DNA of 36,493 nucleotides, taken from assembly GCA_023136775.1 (NCBI GenBank), contig JAGLQO010000026.1, positions 1 to 36,493 on the forward strand. The letters run 5' to 3'. Shown here in pieces: positions 13,940 to 21,153 of the stretch. Numbering within the stretch: position 1 is the first letter of the stretch; each line of letters opens with the position of its first letter. The position numbers were made by a program, and so were the translations under genes. The notes under the pieces are model-generated. The model searched no databases. It saw only the letters and a list, made by a program, of their open reading frames with translations, and had not been told where the DNA came from. This stretch comes from Candidatus Pacearchaeota archaeon (lineage in GTDB: Archaea; Nanobdellota; Nanobdellia; Pacearchaeales; GW2011-AR1).

Positions 13940-14120
13940 GACGAAAGTCTGACAAATTATTAGAGTGAATGTTAATGAACGATTAAATTAACACTTCATT
14001 GGAGCGAATTTTAATTCGCGATTAAATGGACAAGTCAATGAGACGAGCTGAAGCCGAAGGCGAAAAGTGCGAAGCACGTGCGAGCGAATAAATACGAGAA
14101 ACAAAGTTTCTCTAAATAAA
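13940..14120. repeat. Gene-free stretch with a module shared with 36.2 kb and GAA-loop hairpins
   Basis: 'cattggagcgaattttaat' with 'tcgcgatta' (13997-14024) matches 'cattggagcggaaattattt' with 'ccgtgatt' at 36225-36252; both centre on an inverted repeat. Downstream are small hairpins with GAA loops ('gccgaaggc', 'gtgcgaagcac') and 'gagaaacaaagtttctc'. No ORF or RNA gene is recognisable here. Confidence 0.5.
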
Positions 14121-14214
14121 CCCCGTCCTGTTAGCTCCAAAAGAGCTCCCCCGTCCGTAAATTCCAAAGAATTTACTCCCACCAGATATCGAAAATCCAA
14201 AGATTTTCGATATC
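14121..14214. repeat. Family-I intergenic repeat, hairpin-rich copy
   Basis: Contains 'ccccgtcctgttagctcc', the hairpin 'agctccaaaagagct', 'ccgtccgtaaattcc', the hairpin 'gtaaattccaaagaatttac' (identical to that at 23971-23990) and a 13-bp stem with CAAA loop at 14185-14214 ('gatatcgaaaatccaaagat...'). Confidence 0.75.
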
Positions 14215-14227
14215 TTTATATATACCT

Positions 14228-14266
14228 GGTTACCATTAATATATTATCTGTTAAAAAATGGTAACC
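14228..14266. promoter_or_regulatory. Inverted repeat over the start of the small RHH-like gene
   Basis: 'ggttaccatt' (14228-14237) and 'aatggtaacc' (14257-14266) are perfect 10-bp complements; the right arm includes the ATG. It may be an operator for autoregulation or an RNA hairpin controlling the start. Confidence 0.5.
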
Positions 14267-14431
14267 ATACGAAATGATACAGCAGTGAGAATTAGCAAGT
14301 GGCTCGACGAAGAAGTCGAAAATTATATTTCAGAAAGAAAAATGAAAGTAGAGTTTCCATCGAAACGAAACTTTGTTGATAAAGCTGTTATGCAGTTTCT
14401 GGAGGAGAAAGGGGTGAATTTAACGAAGTGA
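14258..14431 (+). CDS. Small ribbon-helix-helix-like protein, 57 aa (not in track)
   Basis: Too short for the ORF track. The product begins 'MVTIRNDTAVRISKWLDEEV' and continues 'FPSKRNFVDKAVMQFLEEKG'. A short N-terminal strand followed by two helices fits the Arc/MetJ/CopG ribbon-helix-helix fold of small DNA-binding regulators, and the 'PSKRNFVDKAV' turn is typical of archaeal members. The 10-bp inverted repeat over its start would suit autorepression by a dimer. A hairpin overlaps the stop codon. Coding is supported by the family-like pattern over the whole length; the binding targets are unknown. Confidence 0.65.
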   Translation: MVTIRNDTAVRISKWLDEEVENYISERKMKVEFPSKRNFVDKAVMQFLEEKGVNLTK

Positions 14432-14451
14432 GAAAAAATCTCGCTTCGTTA
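14421..14451 (+). terminator. Hairpin overlapping the stop of the RHH-like gene
   Basis: 'taacgaagtgaga' pairs with 'tctcgcttcgtta' around a poly-A loop (13 bp, one G-T pair). It could be a terminator or RNA stability element; no T-run follows, so termination is uncertain. Confidence 0.4.
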
Positions 14452-14501
14452 AAGAATTAATCCTAGTTGGGAAATGGATTAATTAAATTGAGGAAAGAAA
14501 A

Positions 14502-14621
14502 ATGAATAATATTGAACAAGCTAGAGAAATTTTTAGAAAATTAGAAGAAGGCAGTTCTAGAAATGCTGCTGAAATTGCAAAACGAGCTTTTTGCATCCAA
14601 GAAAAACTAACAATAAATTAA
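14502..14621 (+). CDS. Possible 39-aa helical protein (not in track)
   Basis: A short ORF beginning 'MNNIEQAREIFRKLEEG' and ending 'IQEKLTIN', preceded by 'ttgagg' about 10 bases upstream as a weak Shine-Dalgarno site. It would be a single amphipathic helical hairpin. It follows the RHH-like gene by 70 bases and overlaps the tail of the next, convergent gene by 4 bases. The regular codon use suggests it is real, but with so few residues this is tentative. Confidence 0.4.
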   Translation: MNNIEQAREIFRKLEEGSSRNAAEIAKRAFCIQEKLTIN

Positions 14622-15544
14622 AGTAATTTAGCAGAACTTTTACCTCTTTTTTTAAGAAAAATAACCAATCCAAAACTGGCAAGTATTATTAAAACAAACA
14701 CTAAGGGCTGTCTAAGTAATTTGGATTTTGGAATCGTCGTATATATGAATGATTCTTCCGAAGTTGCTTCTTGATCATCCCCATAATAGATAGTTGTCCG
14801 AACAACATATTGACCATGCGGAATTTTTAAAGTATAAAAATTCTTAACCATAATTTCATCAGTCTCAACCGTCTTCTCATCAATTCCAGTAAAATACTCT
14901 TTACCCTCCATATCAATTACCGAATACACAACCCTAACATGAGTAACCCCTTCTCCAAAATTATTAAATTCAATTATCGCCGATAAATCCTGTGCAGAAT
15001 AAATCGTATGTGCTGCCAATCGAACCTGGATATCAAACAACTCGAAGTAATCAACATCATCTGGAATTTCCGTCTCAAAAAGACTCAACTCAACCCTAGC
15101 AAAAGACTCATTGACCAAATGTAAAGCAAATTGAAGATTCAAATAATCTATCTTAAAAATAACATAATCTCCAGAAGTTAATTCTTTATTAAATAAATTT
15201 TTCCCACTTCCAAGAAACGCAACATTCACAGAATCATTAGAAAAATTATTTACAACTATATATCTGTCAACCCCTCCAACCATAGTCTTAAATGCGGAAT
15301 CGTTATCTAAGTCAACTGTATATCCAATCTTCAAAGACCTTTCACTTATCTCATAAAATCTATCAATCGACTCTAAAAGCCCTGGATCCGCCCCTGGAAC
15401 TGTCGTAGTAATAACTTCTGAAAAAATACCTTGAGCACTTACCTGTGTAAAAAATAAAATAAATATAAAAGTAAAAGTAAAAGTAAAAGTAAAAACTAAT
15501 TTTAATAACATGCCACTAACTTTTTGTCTTCCCGTGTTTTCCAT
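14618..15544 (-). CDS. Secreted surface protein with C-terminal membrane anchor
   Basis: 308 residues: an N-terminal signal peptide ('LVFTFTFTFTFIFILFFTQVSAQG', cleavage probably near 'VSA'), two beta-rich domains that look Ig/CARDB-like (residues ~60-165 and ~170-270, e.g. 'LSAIIEFNNFGEGVTHVRVV', 'GQYVVRTTIYYG'), and a C-terminal membrane helix 'PLVFVLIILASFGLVIFL' followed by a basic tail. This is the usual layout of archaeal cell-surface proteins that face outward. The signal peptide contains a hexamer microsatellite. The wHTH gene 18 bases upstream is probably co-transcribed and may regulate it. Domain calls are from pattern only. Confidence 0.75.
   Translation of the reverse strand: MENTGRQKVSGMLLKLVFTFTFTFTFIFILFFTQVSAQGIFSEVITTTVPGADPGLLESIDRFYEISERSLKIGYTVDLDNDSAFKTMVGGVDRYIVVNNFSNDSVNVAFLGSGKNLFNKELTSGDYVIFKIDYLNLQFALHLVNESFARVELSLFETEIPDDVDYFELFDIQVRLAAHTIYSAQDLSAIIEFNNFGEGVTHVRVVYSVIDMEGKEYFTGIDEKTVETDEIMVKNFYTLKIPHGQYVVRTTIYYGDDQEATSEESFIYTTIPKSKLLRQPLVFVLIILASFGLVIFLKKRGKSSAKLL
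15467..15494. repeat. Hexamer microsatellite in the signal peptide
   Basis: Four copies of 'aaaagt' plus a partial copy; on the coding strand they encode the Phe-Thr repeat of the signal peptide. Length changes would stay in frame. Confidence 0.85.
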
Positions 15545-15562
15545 ATTAAACTTTAAAATAAG

Positions 15563-15787
15563 CTACCTTGGGAAATAAACCTTAGCCATTCCAATAGGCC
15601 TAAATATTACCTTATTAGCTCCTTCAAGTCTGGCGAGGGCAGTTCTAACTGCAGAACGGGAGAGTTGGGAGATCTCTGTTAGTTCAGTTATAGTTCTGCC
15701 CTCCCCAGATGTCCTTAAAGTTTGTAGGACTTTTTTCTCGGGAGAATTTGACGCTTCTTTTTTCTCCATAGTTTTTTCCCTAAGCAT
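15563..15787 (-). CDS. Small winged-helix transcription regulator
   Basis: 74 residues. 'KKVLQTLRTSGEGRTITELT' starts the domain, 'ISQLSRSAVRTALARLEGAN' is the helix-turn-helix with recognition helix, and 'KVIFRPIGMAKVYFPR' is the wing. This fits a MarR/ArsR-like or TrmB-like one-domain wHTH. The start at 15787 is 22 bases from a TATA-like 'tattatagtat' and fits a leaderless transcript; 'MEKKEAS' at 15769 is an alternative. An inverted repeat overlaps the start, suggesting autoregulation. Likely operon with the surface protein. Confidence 0.7.
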   Translation of the reverse strand: MLREKTMEKKEASNSPEKKVLQTLRTSGEGRTITELTEISQLSRSAVRTALARLEGANKVIFRPIGMAKVYFPR

Positions 15788-15797
15788 AAACGCTTAG
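15780..15797. promoter_or_regulatory. Inverted repeat, candidate operator of the wHTH gene
   Basis: 'ctaagc' (15780-15785) and 'gcttag' (15792-15797) flank the predicted transcription start, where a bound dimer would block initiation. Confidence 0.45.
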
Positions 15798-16031
15798 ATA
15801 ATAATACTATAATACCTAATTTTATTTAATCTTCTTCACGTCGATAAATGTCAAAATTAAACTATTTGCTTTAAAATTTTTACTTATTACAATAAAATAG
15901 ATATAAAAAAATCGTTAACAATATCAAAAAAATAAAATAATTTTTATAAAAATACCCAGTTATTTACGACAACAAAAACAATGTCGATGATATTATCATA
16001 TCAATAAACTCTACAAAATACTTATCTATTG

Positions 16032-16373
16032 TTATAAATCTGCAAATTCACTACTTGTAATTTTATCCGTCAACAAATCTTTCCTTGCTATAGCGATATA
16101 AAATGTTTTTGAATCAGTCTCAACCTTCTGATATGAAACATCTAAAAGATTTGTCTTCTTTCTAGATTTTAAACTCAATGGAACTGAAACTGTCTTAGAC
16201 CCAAGATTTACGCCCTTTTCAATTACCGATGTTTCATGAATACAAAGATTTTCACTAAACATATGAACCTTCTTCGCATGATTTTTTAACTGAATAACCT
16301 CCTCCAGAGGAAGCTCTAAATGAACCACGACTTTTCCATGAGGCAACGTTTTAGTTCTTAGAATTTGTCCCAT
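16032..16373 (-). CDS. Small paralog A, divergent from the KaiC-like operon
   Basis: The ATG at 16373 ('MGQILRTKTLPHGKVVV') is chosen because it aligns with the paralog start 'MGTILGTKM' and lies 22 bases from a TATA box at 16395-16404; the track start 16442 is too early. The 113-residue product is related to the divergently transcribed gene: both have a beta strand 'KVVVHLELPLEEVIQLKNHA', then 'KVHMFSENLCI', a mid region with 'VSVPLSLKSR', then 'VETDSKTFYIAIA'. I do not recognise a named family. Shared origin and head-to-head arrangement suggest they act in the same process as the KaiC-like ATPase. Confidence 0.7.
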   Translation of the reverse strand: MGQILRTKTLPHGKVVVHLELPLEEVIQLKNHAKKVHMFSENLCIHETSVIEKGVNLGSKTVSVPLSLKSRKKTNLLDVSYQKVETDSKTFYIAIARKDLLTDKITSSEFADL

Positions 16374-16394
16374 ACCCATCTCCAAGAAAAATTT

Positions 16395-16404
16395 ACTTAT
16401 AAAT
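16395..16404 (-). promoter_or_regulatory. TATA box of small paralog A
   Basis: 'atttataagt' on the minus strand, 22-31 bases before the ATG at 16373. Confidence 0.55.
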
Positions 16405-16482
16405 CTTACTTTGTTAACGTTTATGGATAAATATTTATACAATTTATCCCACTATTAAGGTAAAGTTTTCAAAGGGGCTATG

Positions 16483-16492
16483 TTTAAATATA
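16483..16492 (+). promoter_or_regulatory. TATA box of the KaiC-like operon
   Basis: 'tttaaatata' lies 21-30 bases before the ATG at 16513 and overlaps the track start at 16480, which therefore cannot be the true start. Confidence 0.6.
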
Positions 16493-16512
16493 TCAAGGTA
16501 TTATTAATAACA

Positions 16513-16815
16513 ATGGGAACAATATTGGGGACAAAAATGACAAAAGATGACAAAGTTGTTTTTGAAGTAGAAATGGATTATGAAGACTCTCTAAAATTAA
16601 AAGGGCATATTAAAAATATTCATATATTCAGTGAAGATGCAGCAATAATAAAAACAAACTTATCTCAAAGAGGAACAAATGAAGCCACAAAATATTTTTT
16701 AATTCCCAGAGAATTACGAGATGGCTTAGATTTTAATAAAAATGTTAAATGTCAAAATATTGAAACAGATACAAGAAAAATATTTATTTTTGTAGTTGAC
16801 AAAACAGGAGTTTAA
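16513..16815 (+). CDS. Small paralog B, first gene of the KaiC-like operon
   Basis: With the start at 16513 ('MGTILGTKMTKDDKVVFEVE') the product has 100 residues. It shares its whole length with paralog A: 'DSLKLKGHIKNIHIFSED', 'KYFLIPRELR', 'IETDTRKIFIFVV'. Predicted to be a small alpha/beta or beta-rich protein without membrane segments. Its last codon runs into the ATG of the ATPase gene (TTTAATGG), so translation is coupled, and it is likely a direct partner or regulator of the ATPase. Function unknown. Confidence 0.7.
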   Translation: MGTILGTKMTKDDKVVFEVEMDYEDSLKLKGHIKNIHIFSEDAAIIKTNLSQRGTNEATKYFLIPRELRDGLDFNKNVKCQNIETDTRKIFIFVVDKTGV

Positions 16816-17510
16816 TGGTATTTGAAATTAAGAGAGAACCTATTGGAATTCCAAACATTGACAATATGGTTAATGGAGGACTTCCGAAAGGTAGCGTTAC
16901 TGGAATTTCTGGACCACCTGGAGTTGGTAAATCTATATTTAGCCTACATTTTATTTTAGAGGGTGCTAGAAAAGGTCAAAAAAGTGTCTACATTAACTTA
17001 GAAGAACCACGTAGAAATATAGACAATATGATTCATCAATTTAATTTTAAAAAAGAATTTGAAGAATTTGAAAGAAGAGGACTTATTATTATCAAATGTT
17101 TCGACTATAATAAATACGAAAAAATTCATGAAGACTTATTAGACAAAATTCACGACGATAAAAATATTAGAAGATTAGTCATAGATAGTTTTAATTGTTT
17201 TTTTGCATCTAATTATGAATTTGAAAGTAAAGTCGATATGGCCATAAAAAGAATGATAGTAGAAGCCTTTTACAAATTAAGGCATACAAAATTAACCACA
17301 CTATTAACATTAGAAGACGGAAAAGAATCAAACTTCAATATTCCATATTTGGTTGATGGAATGATAAATTTAGATTATCTTGATTTAGGAACAATTGAGA
17401 GAAGAATTTCTATTCCAAAGATGAGATGGACAGATCAAAACAAAGAAGGCAAATCTTACGAAATATCCAAAGATGGAATTAAAATTTGTGAAGATTCCTG
17501 GGAAGGATAA
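16815..17510 (+). CDS. Single-domain KaiC/RAD55-like RecA-superfamily ATPase
   Basis: 231 residues with one RecA-like domain. Walker A is 'GPPGVGKSIFSLHF' (residues ~33-46), followed by the KaiC-typical 'GQKSVYINLEEPRRNI' (Glu of the catalytic switch region) and Walker B 'IRRLVIDSFNCFF'. The C-terminal 'RRISIPKMRWTDQNKEGKSY' matches the KaiC 'RxLxIxKMRxTxH' strand that lines the ATP site, though the usual His is replaced. Such archaeal proteins are signalling or regulatory ATPases rather than recombinases. It overlaps its neighbours on both sides by 1 base, forming a tight three-gene operon. Confidence 0.88.
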   Translation: MVFEIKREPIGIPNIDNMVNGGLPKGSVTGISGPPGVGKSIFSLHFILEGARKGQKSVYINLEEPRRNIDNMIHQFNFKKEFEEFERRGLIIIKCFDYNKYEKIHEDLLDKIHDDKNIRRLVIDSFNCFFASNYEFESKVDMAIKRMIVEAFYKLRHTKLTTLLTLEDGKESNFNIPYLVDGMINLDYLDLGTIERRISIPKMRWTDQNKEGKSYEISKDGIKICEDSWEG

Positions 17511-18622
17511 TGAAGAACATTAAAAATTATGTTTTGAATAACTTATTCCTTTCAAAAAGAGTTATTATAGATAAACCTGGTTTCATAATTCATTGTGCTT
17601 CTGCTTTTTATGGATTAAAACAAAGTAAAAAAAGAATAATATACTTCTTTGAAGATGATTTTATCGACCTCCAAAAAAATACTATCAAAGATATAGGAAA
17701 AAAGAAAGCGTCTTTTCTTTATTACAAAATAGGAAAGGATTTTGTTACACGTCATTTAAATTTTTCAAGTTCTAAATCACCTCCTCTTTTTTTAAAATCT
17801 TATTTAATTAAAAGAATTTTTGAATCATTTTCAAGTGCTGGAATGTCAATTGGAGATAATGTTTCTTTTAATGAGAATAACAATTCTATTGTGCTTCACG
17901 GTAAAGATAATATAATTTCTAGAAAAACTAAAGATCTATCCCTCTTTTGCGGAATAGTAAGTGGTGTATTAAGTTATTTTTGTGGTATGAATATTGAAGC
18001 TAAATCCTTAAACAATGAAAAAATTATAGCGAATCAAAATATTAAAAAAAAATATATTTCTAATATTAATAAAAAGATTGATTTAGCAAAGTATAATAAA
18101 TCTAATCTTCCAATAAAAAATAACTCACACAATCCCATATATCCCTCTTTGAAAGATTTAATGAAATTTAATAAAGTTCGACACAAAGAAGGTAAACATT
18201 GGTTTAAAGAACATTTGATTATTCCAATGGAAATAGGTATACCTGAAATTTATGTAAAACATTACGAACAAAATGATTTACTTCATCTCTTAAAACAATC
18301 TTTATTGAAAAGTTCTGAAAAAAGAGCTAAATTTATTTTTGATAGAAAAAGTATTTCTGATGACATAATTAAGCTTAGCAGTATACTATGTGGATTAGGT
18401 TGGGGGAAATTAATTATTAAAATCGATAAGGGGGAAATTTCTTGCCATTTTATTTCTGCTCCAATTACTAGCGGGGACTTCCTTTTTCAGTCTCTTATTT
18501 TGAATGGATATTTAAATTATATACTAAATAGAAAATATTATTTTTCTTCTGTTGAGACTAGTACAACCAAAATTCCTAAAATAAAAATCATATACGAAAT
18601 GAAAGAAAAGGGTCCATTATAA
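17510..18622 (+). CDS. Protein with two V4R-like domains, partner of the KaiC-like ATPase
   Basis: 370 residues, not fully recognised. Two segments resemble each other and the V4R small-molecule-binding domain: 'LSLFCGIVSGVLSYFCGMNI' plus 'EAKSLNNEKIIA' (~145-180) and 'GDFLFQSLILNGYLNYILNR' plus 'KYYFSSVETSTTKI' (~320-360). In V4R these are the 'C-x-x-G-x-L-x-G-x-L' helix followed by an E-rich strand, but the conserved Cys ligands are partly missing. The linker (~180-250) is Lys/Asn-rich. The ATG overlaps the ATPase stop by one base. Inferred role: ligand-sensing partner of the ATPase. Its 3' end overlaps the convergent reductase gene by 35 bases. Confidence 0.5.
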   Translation: MKNIKNYVLNNLFLSKRVIIDKPGFIIHCASAFYGLKQSKKRIIYFFEDDFIDLQKNTIKDIGKKKASFLYYKIGKDFVTRHLNFSSSKSPPLFLKSYLIKRIFESFSSAGMSIGDNVSFNENNNSIVLHGKDNIISRKTKDLSLFCGIVSGVLSYFCGMNIEAKSLNNEKIIANQNIKKKYISNINKKIDLAKYNKSNLPIKNNSHNPIYPSLKDLMKFNKVRHKEGKHWFKEHLIIPMEIGIPEIYVKHYEQNDLLHLLKQSLLKSSEKRAKFIFDRKSISDDIIKLSSILCGLGWGKLIIKIDKGEISCHFISAPITSGDFLFQSLILNGYLNYILNRKYYFSSVETSTTKIPKIKIIYEMKEKGPL

Positions 18623-19709
18623 AAAATTTAAATCTTAATAATATAAATCTTTTTAGTATTTCCTTTTTCCATTTTATCGGGATTTTTTTAGAAACTTCCT
18701 CTGGAAATTTAAATTTTTCTAATTTAATCATTTTTAAAAATATTTCTGGATTTTTTACAAGCATGTAACCTATAGCCAATCTGTCTTTAATATCAATTTT
18801 TCCAGATATAACCTTAAGATATCGGGATAAATATATTCTTTTCCATTCTTTGTCGAATAGTTTTAAATTGTTCTTTTTTATTGCCCTTGCTAACAACTCT
18901 GAAGATTCCAATATGGGTCTGACACCTTCGCCTACTGTTGGTATAACATTTCCCATACTATCTCCTAAAAATGCGAAATTCTTTTTTGTTAATGGCAAGA
19001 TAGGAGTCCCTGGAACCACTACCCTACTTTGTTTAATAAAACTAAGATTATTTAGAACCTTTGAGGAAAATTTCTGTTTAGGATATTTTATGCAATTAAA
19101 ATCTATTTTTTTTGTATAAGTCCAATGTCCAAGAGAAATCTGGTCAGAAGTAACATATATATCTTCTATAAATCCATTATCTTCTGCTAATAAATAAAAA
19201 TAATTTTCTTTTAGAATAGATTTACCTTCGCAAATATTTGTATTTCCTATCCAATAAAATAAAGGATTTTTCCTTTTTATAAATTTATTTAAAAAGGCAT
19301 TATGCCCCGAGCAATCTACTAAGAATTTAAAATGATATTTGTTTTTATTTGTTTCAAGTATATCTCGGAATATTCTTATAGCTTTTTCCTTTTTGAGTAT
19401 TAATGAAGATCGATTTAACAAGCTTGCACAAACTTCCTTATAATCTATTGCAAAAAAGGGTGCATCAACAGTTAAATATACCCCTTTTTTATTACCTATT
19501 TTCATTCCATCAAAAATATGTTTGTAAGGAAGATTATATTTATTTATAGTTTCTGAATATGTTATTCTTGAGCCATACCCTTCATTAAAGGCAATATCTT
19601 CCTTATCAATTATTAACGTTTTTTTTTCTGGACATATTTTATTTAAATGATAAGCCAAACCTACTCCTGCTATCCCCGCACCTATAATAATTACATCGAA
19701 GTGTTCCAT
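18588..19709 (-). CDS. FAD-dependent oxidoreductase, geranylgeranyl-reductase/lycopene-cyclase-like
   Basis: 373 residues. The N-terminal Rossmann motif 'FDVIIIGAGIAGVGLAYHL' binds FAD, a second FAD site is 'KNFAFLGDSMGNVIPTVGEGVRPILES' (the GD motif), and 'FKFLVDCSGHNAFLNK' is the central 'VDxxG' strand. This layout fits the geranylgeranyl-reductase family, which saturates isoprenoid chains of archaeal lipids, and also lycopene-cyclase-like members. Its start overlaps the stop of the UbiA gene by 19 bases, so the two are an operon acting on the same prenyl lipid. Membrane-associated but without membrane helices. Confidence 0.8.
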   Translation of the reverse strand: MEHFDVIIIGAGIAGVGLAYHLNKICPEKKTLIIDKEDIAFNEGYGSRITYSETINKYNLPYKHIFDGMKIGNKKGVYLTVDAPFFAIDYKEVCASLLNRSSLILKKEKAIRIFRDILETNKNKYHFKFLVDCSGHNAFLNKFIKRKNPLFYWIGNTNICEGKSILKENYFYLLAEDNGFIEDIYVTSDQISLGHWTYTKKIDFNCIKYPKQKFSSKVLNNLSFIKQSRVVVPGTPILPLTKKNFAFLGDSMGNVIPTVGEGVRPILESSELLARAIKKNNLKLFDKEWKRIYLSRYLKVISGKIDIKDRLAIGYMLVKNPEIFLKMIKLEKFKFPEEVSKKIPIKWKKEILKRFILLRFKFFIMDPFLSFRI

Positions 19710-20644
19710 TTTAACCCCTTGATAATTATTATTAATTGTATAAGTAAAATTCCACTACTAATTATTATAATTGTTAAGTTGGATGTAATACTCCAGATTA
19801 ATATTATCATAGAATTTATTAAATAAAATCTTAAATATATTAATGCTTGTTTTATTTTATTTTTACAAATTTGTCTTATGGTAAAGGACAACAAAATAAA
19901 TGGGAAAAACAAAAGCCAAATTTGTGTTGCATTAAGCACCCCATAAATTATTGAAATTATTAAGAATGAAAAACTCAGAAAAATTGCTGCTGTTAATCTT
20001 GGAGTTTTTATAGAATTAACTAGGGTTTTATATTTTCTTTTTTTATCTTCTTGGATATCTTTTAAATTTGTAGTTGGACCTATTGATATTCCTAAAAGAT
20101 ATGAAGCAAAACAAAGAAAAATAATTAATTCTAATTTTAATCCTACCAAAATAGATGAAATTGTTATTGGAAGAGCAAGATGGGTAATTCCTGCTACCAT
20201 TGCATCTCCCAAGATTATCCTCCTCGCTATTGTATGATAGATTAACCCGAGAACGATCCATAAACATGTTGCGATTAAAATGATTTTATTTGAAAAAGAA
20301 ATAATTAGAGCTGTTGTTAATAGAATTACAATAATTATAGGAAAGTAATTAGGAAGAACATAGTCATTATCACGATAAGCATTATATATACTAAATGCAA
20401 AGTAAATTAATGCTGGCACTGTAAGAAATAAAGCCAAGATTCTTGGAAAATTATTTGCATATGCCGCAGGTATTAAAATTATTGTTAGAACTGTTAGAAC
20501 TCTAGTAGCCCTAGTAGCTTTTAATAAGTTAACAAATTTTTCACCTCTCATATAATGCAAAAGTTTAATTAATTCTAATTTGTTATTACTCAATTTGGAT
20601 AAAAATATAGATATTTTCTTTAAATGAAGTTTTTTGTTATCCAA
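19691..20644 (-). CDS. UbiA-superfamily prenyltransferase
   Basis: 317 residues with about eight membrane segments. UbiA motifs are recognisable: first Asp-rich motif as 'YNAYRDNDYVLPN' (more often NDxxDxxxD) and second as 'NLKDIQEDKKRKYKTL' (DxxxD, then KTL). Archaeal members include DGGGP synthase, which adds the second geranylgeranyl chain to GGGP; the altered first motif makes a different prenyl acceptor possible. ATG at 20551 ('MRGEKFVNLLKATRATR') is an alternative start; the first ~31 residues are not typical of the family. Operon with the FAD reductase. Confidence 0.78.
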   Translation of the reverse strand: MDNKKLHLKKISIFLSKLSNNKLELIKLLHYMRGEKFVNLLKATRATRVLTVLTIILIPAAYANNFPRILALFLTVPALIYFAFSIYNAYRDNDYVLPNYFPIIIVILLTTALIISFSNKIILIATCLWIVLGLIYHTIARRIILGDAMVAGITHLALPITISSILVGLKLELIIFLCFASYLLGISIGPTTNLKDIQEDKKRKYKTLVNSIKTPRLTAAIFLSFSFLIISIIYGVLNATQIWLLFFPFILLSFTIRQICKNKIKQALIYLRFYLINSMIILIWSITSNLTIIIISSGILLIQLIIIIKGLKWNTSM

Positions 20645-20687
20645 ATCCAGTAATAAAAAATATAAGAAATTATGATCTAAATATATT

Positions 20688-21149
20688 ATGAGGTGCTTTT
20701 TTCGTATATCCGACTTAACAACTAAAGAATTAACTGAGATTCATGATTTAACTGATGAAATAACTAATTATGTCTTAGAATCTAAAATTAAAAATGGACA
20801 TCTTTTGATTCAACCAATGCATACTACCGTTGGAATTTATTTAAATGAGGGAGAGCCACGACTTATTAAAGATTTTATTTTAGAAATCAATAAACGTATC
20901 CCTATCCGAAGGAAATATTTGCATGATGATATAGATAAAAGAAAAGATTGTCCTCCAGATGAACCAATTAATTGCCATTCGCATTTGAAGGCAGCATTAT
21001 TTTCCAATCCTAGTTTATCATTAATAATTTTTGGTGGAAAATTACAAATGGGAAAATATCAACGTATTTTGATGAGCGAATTTGATGGTCCATGTCCAAG
21101 AAAACACAAAAGCAAAAGGAGGTATGCCATCAGCATAATCGGTGATTAA
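20688..21149 (+). CDS. YjbQ/UPF0047-family protein
   Basis: 153 residues of the YjbQ family, small beta-rich proteins reported to have thiamine-phosphate synthase side activity and otherwise of unclear role. Motifs: 'LIQPMHTTVGIYLNEGEPRL' (the family 'HTTxxxxxNE'), 'KYLHDDIDKR', 'DEPINCHSHLKAALF' ('NGHSHL' equivalent) and 'GKLQMGKYQRILMSEFDGP' ('GxxQxIxxxExDGP'). A TATA-like 'aaaatataag' lies about 25 bases upstream. It starts the plus-strand isoprenoid operon and its stop lies 4 bases before the next ATG. Confidence 0.85.
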   Translation: MRCFFRISDLTTKELTEIHDLTDEITNYVLESKIKNGHLLIQPMHTTVGIYLNEGEPRLIKDFILEINKRIPIRRKYLHDDIDKRKDCPPDEPINCHSHLKAALFSNPSLSLIIFGGKLQMGKYQRILMSEFDGPCPRKHKSKRRYAISIIGD

Positions 21150-21153
21150 AAAA

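Noticed and set aside
13372-15846. Shared 10-mer 'cacgtcgata' at 13372 and 15837
   Set aside because: Only two short copies at unrelated positions; could easily be chance.
21117-21135. 'aggaggt' plus four-codon mini-ORF before the condensing-enzyme gene
   Set aside because: Lies within the YjbQ coding region and is explained by its Lys/Arg codons; no evidence of translation.
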